Assembly (NCBI GenBank): GCA_963855995.1
Contig: OY979716.1
Span: forward strand, 87,390,173 to 87,454,172
Direction of reading: 5' to 3'
DNA length: 64,000 bases
From: Muricea muricata
Lineage: Eukaryota; Cnidaria; Anthozoa; Malacalcyonacea; Plexauridae
Part shown: positions 1 to 10,694 of the stretch, piece by piece
Layout of the letters: every line of letters starts with the position of its first letter
Position numbering within the stretch: position 1 is the first letter of the stretch
Program-made: the position numbers and the translations under genes
Notes under the pieces: generated by a model
Seen by the model: only the letters and a program-made list of their open reading frames with translations
Told to the model about the DNA's origin: nothing
The model's database searches: none

Positions 1-297
1 GCTCATGGGAATATTGATAAAAACCAAATTGAATAGGCTAAAATAACCCATGCATGAAATTTGATTGCATTTTTAATATGCACTCATAGGTTTAGTTTTT
101 TTGTCAGGCATAAAAATGGTTAACACTGAGTATTACTATTAACTATGACGGTTACAATAGATCATTTTCAATAGTTTTTGGTTTTTTGAGACACCCTGTA
201 AAGCAGCAATCGGGATGTTTAAATTATCTAGGCCTTTAATGTCTTTTCTGGTCAAGGTCTCGTAGGTCTTTTGTTTGCGGTTAGAGAATTCCTCGTA

Positions 298-828
298 ATG
301 TTGTTTATTGCATACATCCTCGTTATTTTATCTAATGATGTTCAGCTCAACCCGGGTCCGGTTCAATTTTTTACTATCGGACAACTCAATGCCATAAGTT
401 TGAACGTAGGACGCGATAAATTTGAGGAAATTTCTTCCTTGGTTAGTGAGAATAATTTTGATATTTTCGCAATAACTGAAATATGGCTCAATGAACATAT
501 TTCTAGTGACTCTTTTGCTATTCCTGGATACAGTATAATTATTCGACTTATAGAGTGGGAAGGGGGGGGGGGTGTCGCTATTTATACGTCCGACTCACTT
601 ATTGTAAAACGAAGGCTCGATCTTGAAATTGCAGGGCTCGAACTTCTTTGGATAGAGTTTCAACTAAACCAGTACCACTTTTTATGTTGTGTCTGTTATC
701 GGCCTCCAAACAATGACCTCAATTCAATGAACACAATTTTAAATGGCTTTCAAAAATCATTAGATACGATACGTGACCTGCCAAGAGATTTTAATTTAAT
801 TGTCAGTGATTTTAATGCACATTATATT
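298..828 (+). pseudogene. LINE ORF, N-terminal 2A-like motif plus APE endonuclease (5' part)
   Basis: The frame is open from 232; the first ATG is at 298. From that Met, an 11-residue hydrophobic stretch (MLFIAYILVIL) leads to SNDVQLNPGP, which resembles a 2A ribosome-skipping peptide (consensus DxExNPGP) with Gln in place of Glu. Endonuclease motifs follow: a LNVGRDKF start, DIFAITEIWL, GGGVAIYTSD, CYRPPNND and SDFNAH near the break. The family nicks target DNA to prime reverse transcription. A hydrophobic leader followed by 2A is known in some animal LINEs and has been linked to dual targeting. A G10 run lies at about 561-570. Coding is cut at 828 by the Gypsy insertion. Confidence 0.75.
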
Positions 829-977
829 TGTTGTATTAGAATATTGTAATTTGGTAATTAAGCGTAATTATATTATTCTACTTTGTGGGCGTACTACCGT
901 ATAAAAACAACTGATGTAAATAATTAAGGATCTGTTTAATAAAGTGATATCGAGAGTACGAGTTCACATTCAAAACA
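829..977 (+). repeat. 5' LTR of the Gypsy element
   Basis: Starts TGTTGTATTAG and ends CAAAACA. It holds a TATA-like TATAAAAA at 900-907 and AATAAA at 938-943, so promoter and polyadenylation signals are packed into 149 bp. It matches 5081-5226. Confidence 0.95.
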
Positions 978-1012
978 TGGTGGCAGTGGTGTTCGTTTGA
1001 ACTTTAGTTGAT

Positions 1013-2314
1013 ATGTTGAAAATAAATCCACCGGAGAACTTTGAATTTACAAAGCCACAACTTTCGCCCGAATGGAAGCAGCGCTTTACGCGTTACAGAA
1101 TAGCTGCAAAGCTAAACAAAGAGGACGATGAAATTCAAATAAGTACGTTAATATACTCGATGGGAAAGCAAGCAGAGCACGTCTATAAGTCATTTACTCT
1201 CGAAGAAGGCAAAGAGGATTCCGAGACTATTTTAGGATGTTTTGATGCTTATTTTGTCCCGAAACGAAACGTACTTCACGAGAGAGCCCGGTTTCGTCAA
1301 CGCAGACAACTTGAAGGAGAATCCGTCGAAGCGTTCATCCGTAGCCTATACGAATTGGCAGAGAACTGTGATTTTGCGGATGCATGAGATGAACAAATTC
1401 GAGATCGTATAGTTATTGGATTATTAGATAAAAACGTGTCACAAAGTTTACAGATGAAAAGTGGTTTAGATCTACAAACAGCGGTAGAACTTGCCCGACA
1501 AGCGGAGTTAGTCAAAAGCCAATCAACCGAGCAAGAATCATTGCAGACAAAGCAGATCGATGAAGTGCAACGACGACGATATTGCCGCCGCGGGGATTGG
1601 AACAAAAGACACTCACTATCGCCACAACAACAACTGCTGTGTGGTAGGTGCAATAGAGAGCATGCTAAAGAGTCACAATGCCCAGCAAGAGGTAAGAAAT
1701 GTAGAAAGTGTGGTAAACTAGGGCATTTTGCCACAGTTTGTAGAACTAAAACTATGCAAAGGAAAGCTGTTGGTGAAGTTTTAAGAAAGTTGGACGATGA
1801 CGTCCAAGAGTGGGATGAAACATTCTTTTTGGGTTTAGTAATGTCAAGTAACAGGGAAAAAGATCCCTGGCAAGTCGAGCTTGAGTTGAATGGGAAATTA
1901 ACCAAATTTAAGATAGACACTGGAGCAGATATAACAGTTATACTAGAAGCTGTTTACAATAGTTTAGTACCACGTCCACCACTTCAATTAACAACGGCCG
2001 TCCTTTGCAGTCCTGGGGGAACAGTTACATGTATTGGCGAAATCTCTGTAGTCTTGTCGTATAAATCAGTGAATTATTCAGTTCGTATTTTTGTTGTTCG
2101 TGGGGAAGATGTAAACTGTTTGCTTGGTCGAGAACATTCATGTCAAATGGGTCTGGTTAAGAGGGTGCGTGAAATTACTGATCACTACGTATTTGGAGAT
2201 ATAGGGTTATTGAAATGTGAACCTGTTAAGATACAATTAAAAGATAATGCTAAGCCCTATAGCGTGAACACTAAGGCGTATACCATTTCCCCTATTGCCC
2301 CCAGTCGAAGCTGA
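1013..2314 (+). pseudogene. Gypsy gag and aspartic protease
   Basis: Gag starts at ATG 1013 (MLKINPPENFEF). A TGA at 1385-1387 interrupts it, and the same frame continues to 2314. The C-terminal part has a basic stretch and two zinc knuckles: a variant first (CGRCNREHAKESQC) and a canonical CX2CX4HX4C second (CRKCGKLGHFATVC), which would bind RNA. The protease active site is KIDTGADITVI at about 1910-1942. The frame leaves pol around 2280, where the PFPLLP reading in another frame takes over. I read this as an indel rather than programmed frameshifting, because the ends do not overlap at a recognisable slippery site. The protein would pack and mature the retroelement particle. Confidence 0.85.
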
Positions 2315-3416
2315 ATTAAAACGAATGAAAGATAAGGGGATTATAGAAGAAGTCACTGAGCTAACTGGGTGGTGTGCCCCAATAGTCCCAGTTCCCAAGA
2401 AGAACGGTCAAGTAAAAATTTGTGTTGATTTAAAGAAACTAAACAAGGCCGTTAAACGGGAAAGATACGTTTTGCCCAGTTTAGATGATATTGCCCCATC
2501 ACTTCAGGGATCAAAAGTGTTTTCGAAACTAGATGCAGCTAGTGGATTTTGGCAAATTCCGTTACACACTGAAAGTTCTAAATTAACGACCTTCATTATC
2601 CCTTTTGGTCGATTTTGTTTTCGAAGATTTCCATTTGGGATATCTTCTGCCCCTGAAATTTTTCAAAGGCTGATGACCAATCTTCTTCAGGGAATCCCTG
2701 GTACCAAAGTTATTATGGATGATATTTTAATTTATGGGAAATCGATTGAAGAACACGATTCTCGTTTGGACGGGGTTCTAGATACAGTCCATCATTCTGG
2801 GCTTAAGTTGAATAAAGCAAAATGCGAGTTCCGTAAAGAAGAGTTAGGGTTTTTTGGTCATCGTGTGGGCAAGGATGGCATTAAACCCGATCCTGAGAAG
2901 GTTAGGGCGATTATTGAGTTATCACCCCCGAGTAATGTGTCCGAATTACGAAGATTACTTGGCATGATTAATTATCTGGGGAAGTTTCTGCCAGACCTCT
3001 CGTCAATATTACAGCCTTTAAATGATCTGTTAAAAATAAGTTCTGCCTGGGTTTGGGGCTCGCCCCAAGCAGATGCCTTTGAGCGAGTGAAGCAGCTGAT
3101 ATCTACTGCTCCTGTGTTAGCGTTTTATGACCCTAACTGCAAAACGGTAGTCAGTTCTGATGCCAGCAGCTATGGAATTGGTGGGGTGTTGCTTCAAGAA
3201 GGAGATAATAAATCCTTTTGGCCTGTCGCATTTTTCTCTCGAACGTTGACACAATCAGAACAGAATTACGCACAAATTGAAAAGAAATGTCTTGCAGCAG
3301 TTTGGGCCTGTGAGAAGTTTTATCAATATTTGGCTGGTCTTCATGTATTTGAGTTGCGGACAGACCACAAACCTCTTGTACCACTGATAAATCAACAAAC
3401 CTTGGATAGAGTTTAA
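2283..3416 (+). pseudogene. Gypsy reverse transcriptase and RNase H
   Basis: Reads from PFPLLP through the RT blocks: [49 protein letters not shown] and the catalytic IMDDILIYG. The usual aromatic residue two before MDD is Val-Ile here (KVIMDD). The connection ([16 protein letters not shown]) and RNase H follow, with [13 protein letters not shown], the E of [11 protein letters not shown] and TDHKPL. The product copies element RNA into DNA and degrades the template. The frame closes at TAA 3414-3416. The downstream polyprotein resumes in another frame at once, so one indel lies close to 3412. Confidence 0.9.
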
Positions 3417-3417
3417 T

Positions 3418-3978
3418 TCGATGTCAACGCCTTTTGATGTGTTTACGTAGATTCAATGTCATCGCTGTGTACATTCCTGGGAAAGATCTTGTTCTTGCTG
3501 ATGCTCTTTCTCGAAGTCCGTTGCCCCTCAGCACCAATGGTTGCGATAACCTTGATGACGAAGTACAAGTATTTCTGAACACAGTTGAATCGAGCAGACC
3601 AGCATCGGAAGAGAAGATTCAGCGAATAGAGAAAACGACTTGTGAAGACCAAGAGCTTCAGGAAGTAACTAAATTAGTTCTAAATGGCTGGCCGAAGTAT
3701 CAGACGCAGGTTCCTGAAAATGTGCAAAGTTTCTTTCCTTATCGTGGCGAACTTTCGTATGTCGACGGGAAGTTAATTTATCGCGACCAGATTGTCATAC
3801 CTGCTTCTATGAGGGAGGAAATCCTCCAAAGAATTCATGATGGTCATCTTAGGGTGACGAAATGCTTGGGGCGAGCAAATTCGTCCTTTTGGTGGCCTGG
3901 CATTTTCAAGGACATCAAGAGAGAGTTTCACGTTGTGATTTTTGCTAAGTCAATTGACCATCATAAAGAAGAGAGCCG
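3418..3978 (+). pseudogene. Gypsy end of RNase H and integrase zinc-binding region
   Basis: The frame carries MCLRRFNVIAVYIPGKDL, LADALSRSPLP (RNase H/integrase connection) and the integrase N-terminal region RIHDGHLRVTKCLGRANSSFWWPGIFKDI. The following CxxC of the HHCC zinc site is missing; the frame drifts into [13 protein letters not shown] and a stop. Frames change on both sides (near 3412 and near 3970), so the polyprotein is broken here. In the family this region binds zinc and helps integrase multimerise. Confidence 0.8.
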
Positions 3979-4887
3979 TTGAGACCAACACCGTTGCCGG
4001 AGCGTCCTTGGCAAAAAGTGGCTGTTGATGCACTTGAATTAGACGGGAAGAAATATATTGTCGTAGTAGACTATTATTCCCGTTATCTTGAGATTGCTTA
4101 TGTATCTGATTTAACTTGTAGGACGGTGATAGCTAAGTTAAAGAATATCTTTGCAAGATGGGGAATTCCTGAAATCCTAATCAGTGACAATGGTCCACCA
4201 TTTTTCTCAGAGGAATTCAGGTCTTTCAACGGTCAGTATGGGTTCGCTCATGTTACATCGAGTCCACATTACCCGCAGGCGAATGAAGAAGCAGAGAGTG
4301 CCGTCAAGATAGCCAAGAGGATTTTGAAACAAAAAGATCCATTTCTGGCATTGATGGCGTATCAAGCAACTCCAATTCCAGCGACAGGCGTTAGCCTGAG
4401 CCAATTGATAATGGGAAGACAGATACGCACGACCGTTCCGACGTTGAGGTGTAATCTTTTGCCAGCTTGGCCGGATTCTTCAACAGTACGAGAAGCAGAT
4501 AAGAAAATGAAAGAAAGATATAGTAATGCCTATAATCGAAAGCATGGAGTTAGATCTTTGTCGGGATTAAAACCAGGTCAAACTGTTCGAGTGAAACATG
4601 ACGGTCAGAACCAATGGAGTCCAGTTGGTGTTGTCAGTGGATATGGATCTACACCAAGATCATATATTGTGGGAACTTCAGATGGGAAGATGTTGCGGAG
4701 GAACAGAAGGCATCTTCAAGCTATTCCTGAAGCAGATGCTGAGAACAACTCAGTTCCAGAAACGAAAGAATTGACAGGAAGAGCAATTGATCAGGGAAAT
4801 CCACAAGTATCAGTACAGAACACTTCGAATCGTACTTCCAGTGGACGAGTTATACAGAAACCAAAAACATACATTGAAGAATGTTGA
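3979..4887 (+). pseudogene. Gypsy integrase catalytic core and C-terminal tail
   Basis: The DDE core is present: D in [21 protein letters not shown] in [13 protein letters not shown], and E in [15 protein letters not shown]. The usual HPQSNGxxE appears as [10 protein letters not shown] conserved LMGRQIRT block follows, then a basic tail with [11 protein letters not shown] and a GYGSTPRSY stretch resembling GPY/F modules. Integrase cuts and joins the element DNA to its target. The gene ends at TGA 4885-4887, about 180 bases before the purine tract. The core frame alone is uninterrupted, but its link to upstream pol is lost. Confidence 0.88.
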
Positions 4888-5067
4888 GAGATACTGAACT
4901 CTCTATCAATCGATTGATATTGAATACGTATATTAGCATCTTGGATTATGAACCTTAATTAAGTATATGTTAGATAGATTATAGATATTATAATATGATC
5001 ATACAAAACATTAGTATAGTGGCAAAGTCCATGTTAGAAAAAAACACAAAAAAAATTATCACCTTTT

Positions 5068-5080
5068 AAAGGAGGGGAGA
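5068..5080 (+). other. Polypurine tract of the Gypsy element
   Basis: AAAGGAGGGGAGA lies directly before the 3' LTR, the expected plus-strand primer position. Confidence 0.9.
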
Positions 5081-5226
5081 TGTTGTATTAGAATATTGTA
5101 ATTGGTAATTAAGCATAATTATTATTCTACTTTGTGGGCGTACTACCGTATAAAAACAACTGATGTATATAGTTAAGGATCTGTTTAATAAAGTGATATC
5201 GAGAGTAAGAGTTCACATTCAAAACA
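5081..5226 (+). repeat. 3' LTR of the Gypsy element
   Basis: 146 bp, nearly identical to 829-977, ends CAAAACA and is followed by the target duplication ATATT (5227-5231). Confidence 0.95.
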
Positions 5227-5231
5227 ATATT

Positions 5232-6652
5232 GTCAACTACCCACAAGAAAGTACTGATGTAGGGATCCGGTTTCACAGCTGTTTGGAGGGAAATAATCTT
5301 ACGCAATTGATTACAGAGCCCACTCGTCTTACTAGCCAGCATGCCTCAATCCTAGACCATGTTATTACTAATTGTCCGGCCTTTTTTACCAACATGGGAG
5401 CTTTATTTCTGCCATCTAACTGTGACCATTCTGTGGTTTTTGCTGAGATGAATATTTGGACTTTCAAATGCCATTCCTGAAAACGAGAGATCTGGAATTT
5501 AAGTAATGCTGACTTCCCTGCTTTAAATAGGGAACTCTTGCAATCTAATTAGTCTTCTCTTTTCGATAGTGCTTTTGATATTGACGCTGTTTATAACACT
5601 TGGTTTGCCCATTTTCTTACAATGATTGAGAAGCATATTCTGTTAAAAATTGTTGCTATAAGGCCAAAAGATAAACCTTGGATGAATGGCGAGGTTCGTT
5701 CTGCGATACGTAAGCGTAACCGCAGACTTCGAATTCATAATGATAGACCAAATGAATACTCACGGGAAAATTATCGTAGACAACGTAACTTGACAACAAA
5801 ATTGATTAGATCTGCTAAACAATGTTATTATGATAAAGTCCATAGAGATTTAAGTAATCCATTGATAAATGCCAAAAAATGGTGGTCAATATCAAACAAT
5901 CTTTGCGGTAAGAAAAATAGTTCAAGAATACCAACATTATTAGAAAATAATATTTTGATAAATAATCCGAAGGAAAAGGCCAGCATTTTTAATTCCTATT
6001 TTTTGACATTAGTGCGAAATGTTGACATTTCAAAGGCATGTGGGTTTGACGTTATCGGAAATAGAATAATCAAATCTTGTAGCGATGGAATATATTCCTT
6101 TTTCACCAAATTTAACTTATCCTTCGCTTTAGGACAGTATCCTACTGTGTGGAAAATGGCTAACGTAGTCCCAATTTTTAAAAAAGGGGACCCCCAACTA
6201 AAAGTTAACTACAGATCAGTATCGCTTTTACCATGTTTGTCAAAAATATGTGAGTCGTTTTTATTAGACTTTATAATTTTTTGTTAGAACTAAGCTTCCT
6301 ATATAAGTTTCAATCAGGATTTAGACCAGGTGGTTCGACAGTCAATCAATTAGTGTACACTGTTCATCAGATTTATTGCGCGTTTGAAGCCGGCAAGGAG
6401 GCAAGAGTTGTTTTTTTGGATATAAGTAAGGCGTTTGACAGAGTTTAGCATACTGGATTGTTACAAACACTTGAAGCACTCGGGGTCCGCAATCGCCTTT
6501 TACAATGGCTTGAAAGCTACTTAGAGAACAGAATACAACGTGTAGTTATAGAAGGGCAGTCATCTGAATGGGAAAAGGTCGGCTCTGGTGTACCACAAGG
6601 GTCAGTTCTAGGACCGCTCTTATTTTTAATTTATATAAATGATTTGACTGCA
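5232..6652 (+). pseudogene. LINE endonuclease C-terminus and reverse transcriptase (truncated)
   Basis: Picks up the LINE where the Gypsy insertion left off. The endonuclease end (NNLTQLITEPTRLT, ASILDHVITNCPAFF) runs to a stop at 5480. RT coding resumes around 5600 (KPWMNGEVRSAIRKRNR). It has WKMANVVPIFKKGD and NYRSVSLLPCLSKICE, then in another frame FQSGFRPGGSTVNQL and VFLDISKAFDRV followed by a TAG, then [20 protein letters not shown]. The stretch between IFNSYFL and ISKACGFDVIGNRIIK looks shorter than usual, suggesting an internal deletion. The YADD active-site block and everything after it are absent. Confidence 0.85.
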
Positions 6653-6654
6653 TG

Positions 6655-7490
6655 ACGATCCAGAGTCTTCTGATGGTCAGGTCGCAAACAAAACAAAAGT
6701 TATGCAACCGGCAAGTAAAAAACAGCGCTTTTCCCACTTGTCAAGCACTGAAATTCAACTCTTGATAGAAAAGAAAGATTCAGAAAACACCCAGGAGGCA
6801 ACAAAGAATGCTGTGGCGACGCTTCTGGCATTTTGTAACGAAATTTCGCCCAAGGAATCCTCGCCAAGGGACGATAAATACCTCGAAGAGCTGTCCTCAG
6901 AAGAACTTAACGAATTATTGACTGCCTTTTATTCAAATACGAGGATAAAAACAGCTAAAACTACAAAAAATCCGCTCTTATGGGTTTGAGGTTTGGCCTT
7001 CAGAGGCATTTTCTTCTTAAAAAGAATGTTAACATCATTAGCAATCAAGAATTTTCAAAGTCAAATCAAGTGTACGAGGTGGCCATTGTCAAATTAAAAC
7101 GGCAAGGTTTTGGAAATGTCAAACATCACAAGGGTATTTCAAAAGAAGACCTCCAAAAAATCCAATTGTCCTACAATCCTGCTGCTCCTGATCCAAATGA
7201 ACCTCAAGAGTTTGTCTGGTTCAAGATCATGTTTTACCTAATTCGTCGAGGAAGAGAAAACCTTCGGCTTCTTACAAAGCAATCATTCGCCATAAAGACT
7301 GACGCGACAGGACAAAATTTGTTTACCAAGCTGCAGACAAACTGGACAAAAACCACAGAGGGAATGACAACGCTGACAACTCCACAGGTGAGGGACATAT
7401 GTACGAACAAGACGGCCCATTTTTTCCGGTCAAGGCATTTGAACTTTATTTAGCCAACATTGGGACTCTCAGGAAAACAAAACTTGCTAT
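6655..7490 (+). pseudogene. Crypton-type (KIAA1958-like) tyrosine recombinase fragment
   Basis: The first reading contains KKQRFSHLSSTEIQLL, TKNAVATLLAFCNEI, and YLEELSSEELNELLTAFY. After a frame change near 6975 it continues MGLRFGLQRHFLLKK, EVAIVKLKRQGFGNVKHHKG, ISKEDLQKI and FYLIRRGRENLRLLTKQSF. A second change near 7415 gives PFFPVKAFELYLANI. This pattern matches the Crypton-derived tyrosine-recombinase domain of KIAA1958, QRICH1 and ZMYM-like proteins as I know it. The C-terminal part with the catalytic Tyr is missing. Both ends are abrupt; the left end abuts the LINE. It would have encoded a DNA-cutting recombinase and is dead here. Confidence 0.65.
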
Positions 7491-7905
7491 TTCACTCAGG
7501 AGCAGACATTAAGTGTGTAATGTTTACTTCTTAGATTTTTCATGAAATAGGTTATACTCCCATACAATGCTTTTATTATGACTATTTTTAAAAATACAGT
7601 TATTCCTGAAAACGTCGAAGTGTACCAGCATTATACTGCTTATATTAGAGGATGTGCATTTACACACATACGGCATCAGGCCAGTATATCTAAAGCACAG
7701 AAGATAGATGTGTCTCATCTGTGTCTGAAGTATATGCGAGATTACAGCTACTTTGCTCGCAAGTTCATAGGTCGGCGACTTGATTACTTGCGAAAAGAGT
7801 TTGAATTTAAAGCTATACAAAAAAGAAAAACTCAGATTATATAAAATAACTCATGTAATAAAATAATTTTCGAAATATTTACGTGCTTCAACAGACAAGG
7901 TAACG

Positions 7906-8179
7906 ATGAAAAAAGCAAAAAAGGCTACCAACTGCCATAACAACGAACAAAAAATCCAGAGATTTGTCTTTTTTCGTTTTCCTAAAAACGCAGCAAGGCG
8001 AGTTCTTGCTCAAATCCACCATCATCAATAATTTAAATGCTAAAATGAATTTTGGATGTTTCATGGTCAGGTCAAAAAAATGGGCCATTAACACAAGATG
8101 GCTTGATCTCACAAGAAAAGATGCAAAGTATTTGCATCAAAATATACGCTTCCAGAATGAAATGTTTACAAATAGATAA
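7906..8179 (+). pseudogene. THAP-domain relic
   Basis: From ATG 7906 the reading is MKKAKKATNCHNN then QRFVFFRFPKNAARR, the N-terminal half of a THAP zinc finger with its FxFPK core. After about 75 bases without coding sense (a short intron or insertion ending in TCATGGTCAG at about 8070) it resumes KKWAINTRWLDLTRKDAKYL and RFQNEMFTN, where CxEHF is expected. The first Cys and the final C-x2-H are substituted, so zinc binding is probably lost. THAP domains form the DNA-binding N-termini of P-element transposases and related proteins. Between 7490 and 7906 an 88-codon open stretch (7578-7844) resembles nothing I recognise. Confidence 0.55.
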
Positions 8180-8299
8180 AAAGCCCGGACGGGCGATGCT
8201 GCTCCAACACATGTTAAAAATACCGAATCCTCCACCCCAAACTGGGCAAAAGCGACGACCACTATTTCGGGAGGAAGTTGCAGTAAGTGTACATATTTA

Positions 8300-9086
8300 A
8301 TAAGCTATCGCGAAACATTTCCGAACAACTTTATAGGTGCATAGATAAAATCATGTGACAATGTATAATTTTGTATACATATATTAAGGCGGCAAAAACA
8401 GGCCAGTTTTTATTTAAAAAATGTAGCTGTTAAGTCTGCTACCTTATCAACAATATAAATTAGCACACAAAAATCGTCAATAAAAATAGCAAATTACTTC
8501 ATACCCTATATATGAGATTTCAAAACTTCACCTTTAGAAAGAAAAAGTAAAGCTAGTAATATAACGGAATGTGTTAAAGGTATAAAATATATTCACCAAT
8601 TAATGCAAGCGCAAACTCAATATAAGTAAAATAAATTATAACTGAAAACCAACACCTTGTTAGATTTTGATGATTGCACAAATAATTGCAACCAGTTTCA
8701 CCAAGAACTTTCATTGTTATGGATGCAACTTGTAAGTAAATGTTTGATAGTGTTGAGGGCACGTCAATGCATTTATATTAGACCAATACTGGTTTATTTC
8801 TTTCTCAATTGTACTTGATGTGAGAAGTTCAAACTTCATAATTAATTCAAACCTAGGTTCTATTGCCATGAGTAAGTGCATACTAAAAAATAAAACATAT
8901 TTAATAAACGAAGATACACTTTAAGAGAAATTCTTTATTGTTCATAGAAAAATGTAATCCTTTCTAAAACTTGTCTTGGACAGTGCCTGGTTAGACAAAT
9001 GTTGACAGTAAAGATGTGCATACTGTTTGCATCTTGTCTGTGGAAATACATGTTCTTTTCATGTAATTACCCTTTAGCTCAATACT
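8300..9086. other. Non-coding AT-rich stretch
   Basis: No convincing coding, repeat or RNA signal; short stop-broken frames and A/T-rich sequence. Confidence 0.6.
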
Positions 9087-10170
9087 TTGGATAGCACTGC
9101 AGACATGCCACCACTTATAGAGAATGAGCAATTTGATAGTCAACCAGGTGATGTATCAGTGGGTACAACGTATTGCCAAGTTCAGCAAAACACCAGCGAC
9201 CCTGAAGAACCACAAGCTTTTGAAGAACTGCAGCAAGATCCTGAGTGCAGCAACAGTGGTGAAACAACCATAACAGTAGGTTCTCATAGCCAGACAAATT
9301 TGCTGCTTCCTTTGTTGGTGACTGGCCAATGCAGTCCTATGTTTGACAACTGGTTTACTTCACTTCTCCTAGCACACCAGCTGCTTTAAAGTATGTCATC
9401 CCTTTAATTGGACCATTCCATCTTTCCTTGAACGCCAGGGAATTTCTATTGCTAATTTTCCATGAAATCATTGCAGACCTCTACAAATTCCTCTTTGGAG
9501 AAAAAGCCAAGCTGGCCAAAAAACAAAACCCTGGAGAATATCCCTGCTGTTAGAAATCATCTGTGGTGGATGGACCCTCAAACGAGATATGGTTATGTCA
9601 GCCTTTTCTAAGAGTAAAGATATTGAGTATCTGACACATCAATCTCCTTGATAGTTATGTTCCACTGGTATTGAGTATGTAAGTTTTAAGTGCAATATTT
9701 TCAAAGAGTTTCACTCTCATTGCTGCAATGTTGGGTCATGTTTAATGTGTTTCAAAGACGCTACTATAACAAGGCATTGTTGGTGTCCTTATCCATATTC
9801 CATCATTGGCAAGAAAATTTCTCCAACAATAGATGAAACTTTGTGGAACTACTTGGTTACACTGGATGAATATTTCCACTCTGTTCTACGAGGAAGAACC
9901 AGAAATTCTCTAGACCAGAGAGCATTTAAAGCTTAGGAAATTGATCCCTGCAAACACATGCTCCAGTCATTTCAGTTAGCATTTGTACCACCACGAAAGT
10001 TTACTTTCAGCTGCAAGAAAATAGATAAACTTTACCTAGAAAGCCAAGGCAACCAGAGTACATGACTAAGTGAAAGTTTCTTAATTTGTTTGGTGATCAA
10101 GTCGTGACCAATCGAGTGCTCCCTTTGGGATTTACTTCTGTTGGAAATCCGCACAATGCAGCAAGAGGTA
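9087..10170 (+). pseudogene. Decayed gene of an unrecognised family
   Basis: An acidic, Gln-rich 100-codon reading (MDSTADMPPLIENEQFDSQP...) ends at 9389. The sequence then keeps coding character across several frames: KYVIPLIGPFHLSLNAREF, FHEIIADLYKFLFGEKAK, IDETLWNYLVTLDEYF, FHSVLRGRTRNSLDQ, and FVPPRKFTFSCKKIDKLYL near 10000. These look like one protein torn by many indels. The NFHSVLR and FVPPRKFTFS patches seem familiar from uncharacterised cnidarian or sponge proteins, but I cannot name a function. No element ends are visible. The next coding patch is at 10695 and may belong to the same gene. Confidence 0.4.
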
Positions 10171-10694
10171 AATTCTCAATTGTACCAAATGTTGAATAAT
10201 AAAATACTTGATCACTAGGTTTTTTATTATATTAACAACTTGTGCACTATTATGATGTATCATCAGGGTCAGAAATCCAAAGGTATTTGTTGTGATCAAC
10301 CTTCCAAGTCAATTTCAACCATTTGTTTAGAAATACACCCTTGTTTGCCTAAAAAACACATTTCTGCAATAACAAATCAAGTGTTTAGGCATTTTAAAAC
10401 TGCGACCTTAGGTTTTTTTGTATAGACCAGGCTAGAATATTTTGTTTATATTTCGGGTTCATAATCATAGGCTAGAAGGCCTACACAAATGAAAACTAAC
10501 AAGCTGTAACAAATCTGCAGCAGACTATAACCTGATTTACTTTGTTAAATGAAAAGTCTATGTGAGACTTTTGTCTACTACTTGTGAAAGCATGAAAAAA
10601 CATGAACTCATATTTATTTGTAAGTTGACAAGTTGTAAAACTAATTTTATCGCAGAAAATGGGGCTTACCTAACTGCATGAGGAGTAGTCTTCT

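Larger units (their letters stand above)
829..5226 (+). mobile_element. Gypsy LTR retrotransposon (Mag-like), complete, inserted in the LINE
   Basis: A 4.4-kb element with TG...CA LTRs at 829-977 and 5081-5226, a 5-bp duplication ATATT at 824-828 and 5227-5231, a purine tract at 5068-5080, and gag-protease-RT-RNaseH-integrase order. Just after the 5' LTR lies TGGTGGCAGTGGTG (978-991), the likely primer-binding site; I could not assign its tRNA. The LTRs differ by about four substitutions and two short indels, so the insertion is moderately old. Coding is broken by a gag stop (1385) and frame changes near 2280, 3412 and 3970. Very short LTRs and a K02A2.6-type polyprotein fit the Mag lineage, by inference. 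Confidence 0.95.
232..6652 (+). mobile_element. CR1/L2-like LINE, 3'-truncated and split by a Gypsy element
   Basis: A non-LTR retrotransposon in two pieces, 232-828 and 5232-6652. The first piece encodes the N-terminal half of an APE-type endonuclease. The second encodes the endonuclease end (LTQLITEPTRLT, ASILDHVITN) and the reverse transcriptase up to [13 protein letters not shown]. Coding stops near 6652, before the catalytic YADD box expected next, so the 3' end is missing and joins a Crypton relic directly. The Gypsy element at 829-5226 separates the pieces and both sides carry ATATT. Domain order and motifs fit the Jockey superclade (CR1/L2-like); the exact clade is inference. Several stops and frameshifts make it a dead copy. 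Confidence 0.85.

Noticed and set aside
2278-2314. Programmed gag-pol frameshift in the Gypsy element
   Set aside because: No slippery heptamer or clear stem-loop at the overlap; a simple indel explains it and other indels occur downstream.
7578-7844. 88-codon open stretch as a gene
   Set aside because: No homology or splice context; codons are AT-rich and it lies between two relics.
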